Shown here: positions 46,419 to 55,224 of the stretch, piece after piece
Layout: each line of letters starts with the position of its first letter
Numbering within the stretch: position 1 is the stretch's first letter
Assembly: GCF_904849725.1 (NCBI RefSeq)
Contig: NC_058518.1
Span: forward strand, 410,571,081 to 410,635,080
Origin: Hordeum vulgare subsp. vulgare
Taxonomy: Eukaryota; Streptophyta; Magnoliopsida; Poales; Poaceae
Length of the DNA: 64,000 nt
Direction: 5' to 3'
Notes under the pieces: model-generated
Told to the model about the DNA's origin: nothing
Database searches by the model: none
Seen by the model: the letters and a program-made list of their open reading frames with translations, nothing else
Position numbers and translations under genes: made by a program

Positions 46419-46793
46419 GAGGGTGTTTGGATACTCTCTAGTCATGTGACTAGTAGTATCAGACTAGAAGTTTGTAGTCAAATCCTGTTTGGAAGGTGAC
46501 TACTACTAGTCAGCATTAAATGTCTCAGTATTAAATTATTCTCTCTTCCTTCCATTTATCTCCTCATTTATCTCCCTTTCATTGGCGTGCCCGCATGGGA
46601 GGATGAGCCCGCAACAGGATGGGCCCGCCAATTAATTAGAGAAGAGACTTTAGTCAGTAAAAGTTGGGGGTGGGGTGACTAGGGACTAAACTAGTTTTAG
46701 TCACCCATTAGTCAGGGGTGTTTGGAGGTTTACTGACTAAAGGTGACTACTACTAGTCCCTAGTCTCTAGTCTCTAGTGATCCAAACACCCTC
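46419..46793. mobile_element. Tourist-like (PIF/Harbinger) MITE
   Basis: Inverted ends GAGGGTGTTTGGATAC and GATCCAAACACCCTC, flanked by TAA on both sides (46416-46418 and 46794-46796). A second member of the same family is at 59332-59666. Confidence 0.92.
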
Positions 46794-46949
46794 TAATTAT
46801 ACACGTGCAAATTGCCACCATGCATACACGCTTAATATGTTATCCTATGCAACATACCTGGCTACACTATACTCGTGTTATTAATATATTGTACTATTTG
46901 AACGTACGACATCATGCCATATTTATGTTAGCTTAATTTGGAAATCACA

Positions 46950-47865
46950 TCGACGCCGGAGCGGGTCATGCCCTAAGAGGCCGAGCTCAACGCGCTGCTC
47001 CGTGTCAATAGGCAAGGACCGATGATGTGTACGCGGTACCTGCACCAACACGTTAAGTTTTTTCCTGGCTGCTTGGGAGTTCTATCCGTAATTTTCTTTG
47101 GTCTTGCAGAAACTGGCGTAGCCGCTGTACCTTGAGATGCTATTGTAGCTTCAGATGCTGGACTGGAGCAAGTACCCTGAGGATAGCAACTACGGTGAGA
47201 TGTGGAAGATCTTGTTCATGGTAGCATGTCATTTAGCTCAACCCAGTCAACTTTTGAATAAATCTTGAGCTATCTGAGTTGATCCATGCTTTGTAAGAAT
47301 TTTGTGAATATATTTGTGAAAGTATATATTGATTCTATCATGCACACCATGCATTCTATACAGTTCTATACACCATATCTTGCCACTGCTCCATACTGTT
47401 TTGGAGTGCTTGTCGCCCATATTATGTTCTATTACCTATATATGTTGCTATGCACACACTGTAGGAGTCCTGTGTATTCACCTTATATCATGGCTGAGTT
47501 GTGGTTTTGCATGTCAAATTCTTCATGTGATACAGTATATCCTTCTGTTTGCTATATATGTTGCTTATAAACATTCACTTTTAAACATGGCTTGGCGATT
47601 AGTGTATCTAGTTCTAGTATTGACACCTATCTGGTTTTTATATATCTCTATGAATTCAATTCTATGTAAGTGCTAGTGATTGCAATAACATTCAATTAAT
47701 GATACAATAATATCAAGTGCTTATCCTTTTTTGGTTGTTGTTTTTAACTTTTCTAGACACATGGATGAAAGGATTAATTGTGATCAAGCGAATGGTATGG
47801 CAGCGAGGAGTACAACTTCCAGTTCAAGTTTTTGGCGATGAGGGACAAGTATGAGAAAGGGTGAA
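46950..47865 (+). pseudogene. Exon-like fragments of unrecognised gene(s) inside the CACTA element
   Basis: Three GC-richer, codon-like islands stand out from AT-rich surroundings: about 46953-47054 (ELNALLRVNRQGP then a GT donor-like site), about 47109-47213 after a TCTTGCAG acceptor-like site (MLDWSKYPEDSNYGEMWKI), and about 47795-47863 (YGSEEYNFQFKFLAMRDKYE). They are on the same strand and order as the cytochrome b5 exon. In-frame TAG stops occur in the first two. I do not recognise the source gene. Confidence 0.4.
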
Positions 47866-48689
47866 CATGTATGATCACACATTACTTCCTTTGCATTAGT
47901 CCTCACACTATATCTTGTTTAGACGCACATTTCTGACTTTTGAGGCAAATGCGTGATGCAAATACTGTTATCTCTACTACTACAGTAACCAGTTTTTGAA
48001 CTTGGGATTTACCACTAGCTCTATAGTCTACAACGGCAAAAGGTATCAATGATGTGCCATGATGGTAGTAGTAATATGATCATGTATGCCAAGAAAAAAA
48101 ATGCAGTGGGATTTAATCTCTGAATCAACTACTTGGTTACAAGAAACTATTATATTTTCAGACTTCAGGATACATATAGTTGCTCAATTTATTTTAATGA
48201 ATACTGAAAAAATTGATGAGCTATAAACTGAACATAAGTAATAGTGTTGCTATTGGTGTACTACCTGGTTCAGAGATGTTAGTTTTCCCCTCCCATTTCA
48301 TACCATTGCTCGAAAGAAACATGTAACCTACTCTGAGAAAAGTAGTGAAATAGTGTTGCTAGGTTGACGATTTACTACTTGGAAAATATGTGTTCTTGAT
48401 ATGTGTGAAAAGTTGGATGCATCCCCAGTTTTCGCATCATCGAAATATTTTTTGTTTGCTATTGTGTGTTTTACTTTTATTGTTTAAATAAGATCAAGTG
48501 ATCATCAAAGTACAATTTTTTAACTAAGTGCTTGCTGCTATTCGAGTTGGTCTTTTCTTAAGAATCATGAATCTGATGTATGTCATAGTTTTAGTGGATC
48601 TTTGAAGCTCACTACAAATGAACAAAACAGATTTTTTTTCCTTATGTTTTGACTTCATGCTCAATGGCCTAATTTATCCTTTAAATTTG

Positions 48690-48900
48690 CAGATGTTTTG
48701 CACGAGTCACTATTTGCCAAGAAGCAGAATATTTGAGGAAGAAACTGCTTAAACTGATGACATATTTGGTGGCATGGGAAATTGCTATTAGTTAGTTTGT
48801 ATGATTGTTAGTTTTATTTTGTCAAATGTTGTGTTTTGGTTTGTAAAATCATTGTAACATGAGGCTGATTGGCGGCAATGTGATTTGCTCTTTTCTTGGA
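48690..48900 (+). other. Possible terminal exon and 3' end of the captured transcript unit
   Basis: After a TTTGCAG acceptor-like site the frame reads DVLHESLFAKKQNI and then stops at a TGA. Sequence resembling a plant 3' untranslated region follows (TTTTATTTTGTCAAATGTTG, GTTTGTAAAATCATTGTAAC). It would end the multi-exon unit suggested by the upstream fragments. Support is only the splice-site-like word and composition. Confidence 0.25.
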
Positions 48901-49623
48901 AATGAGCAGACTTGTTAAATTTTACATGGCAAATGGAACTTGTGGGTTGTGCTTACCTGCCATGAGAATTTTGGATTGGCCAGAATGTGAATAGAATAAA
49001 AAATCTTAATTTTGAATTATGGCCTGGTAACAATTATGTTTGATTAAATAATTGGGCCGAAATATTTTTAGGTTAAAAATATGGCCAAACTTATTGGGCT
49101 TGGCCCATTCAAACGACTATGGGGACTCAGCCACGTCAGATCCTTTGTGTTGTCCATGTCATCAATAGTGCCACGTCAACCTTGATGCCATGTGGATTAT
49201 GCCACATCAGATCCCATGTGGTTGAGACGTAGGAGTAACGACCAAAGTTTTGGTCATTGGTTCTATGACAAAAACATTTTGGTCATAGGTTCTATGACCA
49301 AAAATTTAGGAAGGTCAAGTTTGTTCATTCTTTACGGCCAACTGTTGACCTTCGAAATTTGGTCATAAGGTCATAAATTGAAAATAATGACAATTCTTTG
49401 ACCAAAATGATGGGTCATTAATGAACTAATTTCTTGTAGTGACATAAAACCATCCCACTTGTTTGTCTCGGCCGTACGCAGAAAACTCTGCAAGCCATTA
49501 ATGAACTGGGGAGAGCGTCGGTCTTCGTACATCCATTGCCAGTTCATATTCATTACACAAGACCGAAAAGACCAAACTAATACAAGTTCACACATAATGT
49601 TCATCCACACTTATTCTCATAAA

Positions 49624-49972
49624 CACTACGGGGATCAGGTTATTTGCCGTCTCTTAAGATCTTTGTCGTCAGCTTTTCTTCGTGGATGACGGGAAACCAT
49701 TTTCACTGACGGCAAAGAGTTAACGCCGTCCGGGTGGTTCTGTTAGGTTTTTTGTTGTCTGCCTCATAATAGATGACGGCAAACCATTTTCACTGACGAC
49801 AAATTTTTTGCCGTCTGCCCGAAAAAATGCTGACGATAAAATTACCCTTTGCGGGCACATGGTCTGACGACATTTTTTGCCGTCATGGGCTGACGGAAAA
49901 TTTGTTGCCATCTGTAATTCTCTCTTTTCCGTCTTTAGCATCCTGACGGCAAAATGCCCGATTCCTGTAGTG
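49624..49972. mobile_element. Mini-CACTA element, target duplication AAA
   Basis: Left end CACTACGGGGATCAGG and right end the complement of CACTACAGGAATCGGGC, flanked by AAA (49621-49623 and 49973-49975). The interior is almost entirely GACGGCAAA / TTTGCCGTC repeats. It has no coding capacity and is inserted near the 5' end of tnp2 in the outer CACTA. Confidence 0.88.
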
Positions 49973-49992
49973 AAAACAACATACATGAGTTT

Positions 49993-50290
49993 CTAGCTAA
50001 AGCATTTAAATGCAACAACTGCGATCAATATCACAACTAAGGTAACAATTGATCCAACAACATAGTGAAACCAAGCCTCGTTATTAAGGGCATAATTTTT
50101 AATCCTTCTATCTTCAAGCGCATTAGATCCGTCTTGATCTTGTGATAATCGACGACTTCGGCAACATACAACTCCAATTTCATCTTCTCTTCTTCAATTC
50201 TTTTCAACTTTTCTTTCAAATACTCATTTTTTCAACTAAATTTAACTTCTCGACAATAGGGTGTGTTAGAATTTCCGGTTCAACTACCTC
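49993..50290 (-). pseudogene. CACTA accessory protein: coiled coil plus C-terminal membrane segment
   Basis: On the minus strand an exon starts after a TATCTAG acceptor at 50290 with EVVEPEILTHPIVEKLN. It continues through a charged coiled coil (LKEKLKRIEEEKMKLELYV), a basic helix, and a hydrophobic segment FHYVVGSIVTLVVILIAVV ending AFKCFS and a TAG at 49993-49995. Two single-base shifts (near 50240 and 50110) break the frame. Similar short proteins occur near tnp2 in Triticeae CACTA elements in my recollection. Its function is unknown, and the membrane segment is unexpected for a transposition protein. Confidence 0.55.
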
Positions 50291-50924
50291 CTAGATAAAA
50301 ATACCTATGTCAACTTGATGGGCATAATTGTCATATAAACGAGACATGCAACAAATAATTATAAAATGGAATATACCACATCCGAATCGTAAACCGGACG
50401 ATGGCCGACGGGGACGGATATCAAGACCATGACACTATGTATAACAAAATCATACAGGTAAGAAAAGTATATAAATTATACAAAAATAAGGTTTTTTGGA
50501 ATAAAAAGGATAAGAACAAGAGGATCACCAAGGTGGAGCCGGCGACGGGACAGTGCGGGCGATCGACAGTGGTTAGGACGGAGACAGGAAGGCACTAAGT
50601 AAACCACACCTACACATATGCAAACTAAGAAGTTAATTTGAGCCCAAGTTGCATATAAATCAAATAAACTCCCACATAATTACTCCCAAACTAAAACCCA
50701 CAAATCACTATACTTATGGAGCATTGCACGAGCCGATCTATCAATGAGAGATGAAAGGACAAAGTTGCTAACCTTTGTGAACACTTGGAGAGATGGGCTG
50801 CCTCAAATATTCACAAATCTTGGTAAAAATTGGAGGGTGAGCTCGAGCAAGGGGAAGAGCAGAGGAGAGAGTGGAGAAAACAGAGCAATGAGCTTGGGCT
50901 GGACGAAGGGGTTTATATAGGAAA
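50291..50924 (-). mobile_element. 5' region of the outer CACTA, no further gene assigned
   Basis: Contains a probable first exon/intron of the accessory ORF (about 50290-50560), a leader-like region and, toward the right end, a purine-rich GAGAGTGGAGAAAACAGAGC stretch with TATATAAAC on the minus strand (about 50912-50920), a candidate promoter directed leftward. Confidence 0.4.
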
Positions 50925-51228
50925 CTCTTTAGTCCTGGTTTCTATAATGAACCGGGACTAAAGGTCCACATATAGCCCCGGTTTGTAATACAAACCGGGA
51001 CTAAAGGTGCTAGTTGGGGCCCCAGCCTGACAGAACACTGCCACCACCCCTTAATCCAAGTCTGTGACACAAACCGGGACTATAGGTCCAAATCGAACTG
51101 GTACTAATGATGCCTGTGCCCACCGACAGCTCCTAGCCGTTGGAACTGGGACAAATGGTCATATTAGTCCCGGTTCAGAACCAAACCGGGACTAAAGGGT
51201 CAAACGAAAGACCTGTTTTCTACTAGTG
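50925..51228 (-). repeat. Right terminus and subterminal repeats of the outer CACTA
   Basis: ACCGGGACTAAAGG or close variants recur at 50951, 50994, about 51075 and 51187, with inverted copies at about 50930 and 51160. The terminus on the minus strand is CACTAGTAGAAAACAGG. The next three bases outside are CTT. Subterminal repeats are binding sites for CACTA end-recognition proteins in the En/Spm system. Confidence 0.88.
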
Positions 51229-52628
51229 CTTGGATATAAGTTTTAAGTAAAGCAATGAGAAAAGCTTTGGTTGCAATAATAAGTCACGATCAATCTATAT
51301 GGATGGTACAGTGTGTTGACCGATATGCTCTATAACAAATCTATTGCTAACAAATAAATTACCCTTCTTCATTGGTCTTTCAAAATTACTTATGAGATTT
51401 TTTCTTATAGAAGCGTCAACAATAAAGTTACGACCAAATCGGAAAATAGGTAAATCACTTGCTAGAAATACCTCTTCAAATATGTTATGAGAGCATGATG
51501 GTTGTACGACTTTAATGTTATCTTCTTCCTTTTTTGAATAGCTCCCCAACAAGGTGTCATCCTCTTTTTCTTTAATAGATTCGGCACATGTACTATTTAA
51601 TTCGGCTTTTTCAATAATCGAATTGTCTTTGTTATCCGAATTATTACTTTTTTTCTTTTATAATTTGCTAGCCTTCTTGCTCTTGTCTAATTTTTGCCCA
51701 CATGTCACCTTGGCGAGCTTTAATTTTTTTATCTCAATTTGAATCAACTCTTCATGGGATTGCCTCCCAATGTTTTGAGACTCTTTAGGCAATGAGGTGC
51801 CGAAACTTTGCAATTGTTTAGGGGGTATATAGGATGGTACAACACTGGAAAAATGCATCATTTGCACAACTCTAGCTTTTACAATAGCAAAGTCATGAGG
51901 CTTCCTGCCATCTATTAGTTCCTGACGAATAGAGTTGCACAAATTCCAAAAGAATGTAAGCTTGTTCTCAATTACCCAGTCTATATATGGTTGCCCCCAA
52001 TGCTTTTGGACTCTTTCGACAATGAGATGTTGCCAAAATTCTATAACTGTGTTGGGGGAACATGATATGCCATGGTAGTAGGTGAAGACATTTGTGCTCC
52101 TGCAAAAGTTTCACTTATTCGGACATGCCCATGAAGGTGCAGGGCCGAATTTTGGATATCAACAGTTTCGTATGGTGCCATAAAATTAGTAGCATGAGGC
52201 ATATCATATGATGTTTGAGGGTAATTGCCCGAATAGCTAGTAGTAGCATGACCAATTCCCCTATCCACCGACATGTTTGGATTAACATACTGCAAGTTAT
52301 TAGCCGATGAATAAAAAGTAGAAACAGTTTGTTGCATTATATTGGAAGTTCCTACATGGGATGTTTCGACTTGATTAACAAAACTTATCATGTTGTTCAT
52401 CGGCATACATATTTGTGGGGTTGCTGATGCATGGGAGTTGGGATACATATGTTGCATACTACTAAAATTACATGAAGCTGAAGCATGAAGATTATTTTGA
52501 ATCAGTTATTGCACTTAATTAGATGCATGATGGGTAAAACTAGGGCTAGCCGATACATTATGCTCATTAAACAATCTAGCAACAACATATGCATTATTTG
52601 CATCTACATAAGTGAAATGGGTATTCAT
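51229..52628 (-). pseudogene. gag: gag-like region of a Gypsy fragment
   Basis: On the minus strand, from an ATG at 52628, the frame reads MNTHFTYVDANNAYVVARLF. An Asn/Gln/Ser/Met-rich stretch follows (52457-52041, with MQHMYPNSHAS...). Further left, another frame has KARVVQMMHFSSVVPSYIPPK and a Lys-rich segment. Stops and shifts occur throughout. Position just after a PBS indicates the gag leader/start of a Gypsy element. No capsid or zinc-knuckle motif is clear. The rest was lost where the outer CACTA end abuts at 51228. Confidence 0.5.
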
Positions 52629-52706
52629 ATTACCTTTGTAGATTGCAAACCCTGGATGAAGAACTCTTCGTATCAAGAAGGAGCTGGAGTCCGTTCAGAG
52701 CTTCAA

Positions 52707-52723
52707 CCCCAGTGGAGTCGCCA
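52707..52723 (-). other. Primer-binding site of the Gypsy fragment
   Basis: On the minus strand TGGCGACTCCACTGGGG follows the run TTTT. This is the PBS form used by another group of Triticeae Gypsy elements (TGGCGACTCCGCTGGGGA). It fixes orientation and the LTR end near 52727. Confidence 0.7.
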
Positions 52724-52727
52724 AAAA

Positions 52728-53040
52728 GTGTGTTCGCACACGAACACGTCATCATGTACCCTCGACGCCGGGGGTGATGCACCGCAACTCACGTCGAAGG
52801 AGACCCATCCAGAAGAGCGGTATGCAATAAGTCCGACGGGTGCTTTTGAGGACCACAAACCCCCACACACCCGGGAGGGACCCTGTCAGGGCGCACAGAG
52901 GCTATGGTTTACCCTAGGTCGACTTGATCACCCCTAGGTCCTCGTGGATTGATGTCCTCCATGAAGAATGAACGAAGAACGAAAAAGAAGATGAACAAGG
53001 GAGAGGTATAAAGGTAAAGGTATAATACGATAGATTGGTT
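52728..53040 (-). mobile_element. Partial LTR of the Gypsy fragment
   Basis: Read on the minus strand the sequence ends ...GTGTGCGAACACACTTTT at the PBS, with the palindrome TGTTCGTGTGCGAACA near the end. The outer limit near 53040 is estimated from the change to LINE-like sequence. Confidence 0.5.
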
Positions 53041-53149
53041 TGTCGATTAAATGTTATTCAATCTGCCGTCATCTCTCATATATTTATGAGGCGGTTGGAC
53101 TTTCCGTACAAGAAAAGAAGTCCAAATCCCGTTCAAATCTGTTGCAGCT

Positions 53150-53498
53150 TCAGGTCACAAGAAGGACACAAAAACTATGTTCGCCCTCATTTCCTAGCAT
53201 ATTTGGATGGAGCGCAACTCCTGCGGTTTTCAGAGGAAAACAGGCTGATGCGAGGCACATTACAGAAGCTTGTAGGCGGGACATGGAACAATGGAGGTTG
53301 TCCGGTACAAGATGCATGGAGCGCCCCTTTGAGGATGTCACGTGAGGAATTGTTCTAGGATATAAGTGGCCTGGAGCATTGCGGCTCTCGGATGGATGTA
53401 ATTTCTTCCCCTTTCATCCACCTGGTCGCTTGGTCATATTTTTTAATCTTTCTCTGCTAAATGAAATGAAAACCAGCTATGCTGGATGATTAAAAAAA
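53150..53498 (+). pseudogene. 3' end of a LINE
   Basis: The frame contains a decayed form of the block normally ending LINE reverse transcriptase regions (ALIS.HIWMERN in one frame, FRGKQADARHITEACRRDME and QWRLSGTRCMERPFEDVT in another). About 150 bases of untranslated sequence follow, then a short A-run at 53492-53498. This is a 5'-truncated, inactive copy. Confidence 0.6.
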
Positions 53499-54100
53499 TC
53501 TCGTCTAAATCTTTTCAAAATTAACCGAACTCAGATTTAGGTAAGTCCAAGACAGCAGTTCGGATTTTGGGCCTCACAGGCCACAGATGACCTCAGATGA
53601 AGATGAGCACAAAAGAAAATTTAACTGCTTCGACAAGACGAACAACTTTTGTGTTGAACATTTTTCGATTCGAGGCAGTCTTGTGGACCGAAATGCTCGT
53701 GCAAAACAAGCAAACGGGCGCTACCTATCAGACACGTTTCATTGGGAGCATCAATGTTTGGCTTCTGGTAGGGCCACACTTCGATGGTTCTAACTTTCGT
53801 ATACGATCTTGGATTAAAATGATTTTTATATCAAAATCGATCGCTTCGACGAGACAAATACAACCCGTGTAGAATATTTTTTCATATCAGGTCTTCTTGT
53901 GGGCTTAATCGGTTGAAAAGTACTTTGAATATGAAATATTAGTACTTTGAGCATAGTTTAGGCCTTCGAGATGAAATCGGACGGTGATGACCCAAATTTC
54001 AGATATGTTCATGTCAATACTACGGAACATTTTCACGTAGAGCATTTTTTCATTCGACGACATCTTACTAATGTTTTCTTCCATGCCAAAATCTGGTGTC
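53499..54100. repeat. Low-copy spacer with three diverged copies of a 66-bp motif
   Basis: Three related blocks at about 53621-53686, 53839-53904 and 53998-54066 share CTTCGAC(A/G)AGAC, a GTGTAGAAC/ATATTTTT core and TTCATTCGA/CATATCAGG words. No protein-coding frame is supported. The origin of the repeat is unknown to me. Confidence 0.45.
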
Positions 54101-54385
54101 AGAGCATCTCCAACAGCCGCGCAACATGCGGCGCGCAAAAAAACACTTTACAATGCGGGAGTAGCATTTTTTTTATGCGCCATAGAACGCTGGCTCCATC
54201 GGCCGCTGAAAAAAATGCGCACGCACGCCGCTCCAGCCCAGAAACGCTAAAATTTAGAGCACGCGATGCACATTCTACGTAAAAACAAGATAATGGGCAT
54301 AGATAGTATAGATAGTTCATTGATAGAAACTACTCATCGTCGATAATTCATCTAGTACATAATAAAAAAGATAAAAAATGATAAA

Positions 54386-54980
54386 CTACTCCTCGTCGTC
54401 TTCCTCCGACGCGCTAGTGTCCGACTCTGTCGTGGTGATGAAGACGTGAGCCAATCGCTCATCGTCGGAGGACCAAGTCGTCGCTTCCTTGAGCTCCATG
54501 TTGAAGAGTGTGCCTTGCTTCCGCGTACGCCTGTACTGACGATAGGCGCCTCGTTCCGCCCTCCTCTCCACCCTCCTTTGCGCGAAGAATGCACGCTCGT
54601 CGAGGATGTCATGCGGGAACTGTTGGCGCCACTCCACCATGGCATGTTCGTCCATCTCAGCGATGCCGAGGCAACGCTCCCGTCTTTGGTTCAGGTGACG
54701 GTCCTCTTCGGTGACAACCCAAGGGGGAGGCGCGAGCCGCTGCGCCCACTCCCGCGTGATTACCTCGGGAAAATTCATGTCCGTGTGAGACCGGCTGAGG
54801 CGCCACAACGCAGCGTGGTACGCGCGGGCGGCCTCGTCGGCGGTGTTGAATGTGCCGAGACCGAGGCGCATGTTACCGGAGCGGATCTTGGCGTAGAAGG
54901 TGCCGGAGGGGCACGCGGACACCGCGGTAGCCCGAAGTTTCGCGGCAGTGAGGTGGGAGAGAGAGCGGCAGAGGGCACAT
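54386..54980 (-). pseudogene. Single-AP2-domain ERF-like gene with frameshift in the AP2 domain
   Basis: From an ATG at 54980 the first frame gives RETSGYRGVRV, the start of an AP2 DNA-binding domain. A 2-base loss near 54911-54914 shifts the frame, and the rest follows as PSGTFYAKIRSGNMRLGLG, TFNTADEAARAYHAALWRLS and MNFPEV. A basic, Arg-rich helical region (FFAQRRVERRAERGAYRQY) and an acidic tail SASEEDDEE end at the TAA at 54386. The family of short AP2 proteins with this Arg-rich tail is repeated many times in Triticeae genomes to my knowledge, fitting a transposon-borne gene. The frameshift removes DNA binding, so it is a pseudogene here, unless the break is an assembly error. Confidence 0.75.
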
Positions 54981-55033
54981 GGCGTTCCGAGGGGCTCGTG
55001 GGAGCGATGGAAGGATGCGTGGAACATGCGCTG

Positions 55034-55042
55034 TATTTATAG
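55034..55042 (-). promoter_or_regulatory. TATA box of the AP2 pseudogene
   Basis: CTATAAATA on the minus strand lies about 54 bases upstream of the ATG at 54980 and only 7 bases before the in-frame ATG at 55027, which argues for the inner start. Confidence 0.55.
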
Positions 55043-55224
55043 TACGCGCCGAGCACCGCGCGTCAAATCTAACGCGCGTCGGACTACCTGTTTCCGCGCG
55101 TGTAAACTTTTTCCGCGAGTCGAGATTTTCCGCGCCCGCTGAAACGCGCACAACGGCTCTACGCGTACTAAAATGCTATTTTTCTGCGCGTGCGCGTTTT
55201 TACAGCTACTCTTAGAGACGCTCT

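Larger units (their letters stand above)
42668..49441 (+). mobile_element. Nested CACTA element carrying gene fragments, target duplication ACA
   Basis: Left end CACTACAAGAAATATGCTC at 42668, and right end the complement of CACTACAAGAAATTAGTTC at 49441. ACA flanks both ends (42665-42667 and 49442-49444), the 3-bp duplication expected of CACTA elements. Subterminal GGTCATAG/TATGACC words recur at both ends (42700-42850 and 49250-49430). No tnp2 is present, so it is non-autonomous. Inside are two Stowaway MITEs, one Tourist-like MITE, a leader-like region (44360-44900), a cytochrome b5-like exon (45300-45378) and other exon-like pieces. Orientation is chosen from the gene fragments. It is inserted in the zinc-binding domain of the outer CACTA's tnp2. 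Confidence 0.85.
36551..49610 (-). pseudogene. tnp2: TNP2 transposase of the CACTA element, split by two insertions
   Basis: CACTA transposase that cuts and joins transposon ends. Reading leftward: a transposase-associated zinc-binding domain (NWQWMYEDRRSPQFINGLQ at about 49550; then CCPCDVFKND at 42667 after the nested CACTA), the tnp2 N-terminus (LLQWKAENGVSDKGFEKLLK at about 42270) and a break by the 39160-42039 insertion. The tnp2 core follows (AERYKI, WPDFVDDPRNCSFGLSADGI, IDVMHVTKNICMDLLGFLGV), then a DUF4218 domain (37828-37250, LVHLVQKI, MFPFERFMGFLKKYV) and DUF4216 (37249-36551). From 39159 to 36551 the frame is never shifted but holds stops at 38819, 38627, 38579, 37838 and 37250. 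Natural end is TGA at 36551-36553. Confidence 0.9.
26102..51228 (-). mobile_element. Old CACTA (En/Spm) transposon, minus strand, multiply interrupted
   Basis: The right end is CACTAGTAGAAAACAGG on the minus strand (51228 inward), followed by subterminal ACCGGGACTAAAGG repeats. Inward lie an accessory ORF (49993-50290), the TNP2 transposase (49610 to 36551), an internal cluster of the same repeats (35620-35800), a split small ORF and a Transposase_24-type ORF (27825 to 26102). The left end is missing, because the Tat-type element abuts it at about 26102. Four later insertions, each with its own target duplication, lie inside. Without the insertions the remaining sequence is roughly 11.5 kb, long but plausible for an autonomous Triticeae CACTA. 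It is possible that the part left of about 35600 belongs to a second, adjoining CACTA. Confidence 0.8.
54101..55224. mobile_element. TIR-type DNA transposon unit carrying an AP2/ERF pseudogene
   Basis: The left end AGAGCATCTCCAACAGCCG and the complement of the right end, AGAGCGTCTCTAAGAGTAGC, form imperfect inverted ends of a kind common in grass MITE-like transposons. Between them lies a complete promoter-plus-AP2 gene. I cannot find a convincing target duplication (left flank GGTGTC, right flank CAACGG), so this is a candidate unit rather than a proven one. Confidence 0.5.

Noticed and set aside
50401..50598. + strand gene MADGDGYQDHD...
   Set aside because: A 65-codon frame on the strand opposite to the CACTA genes. 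The minus-strand splice sites and accessory ORF explain the region better.
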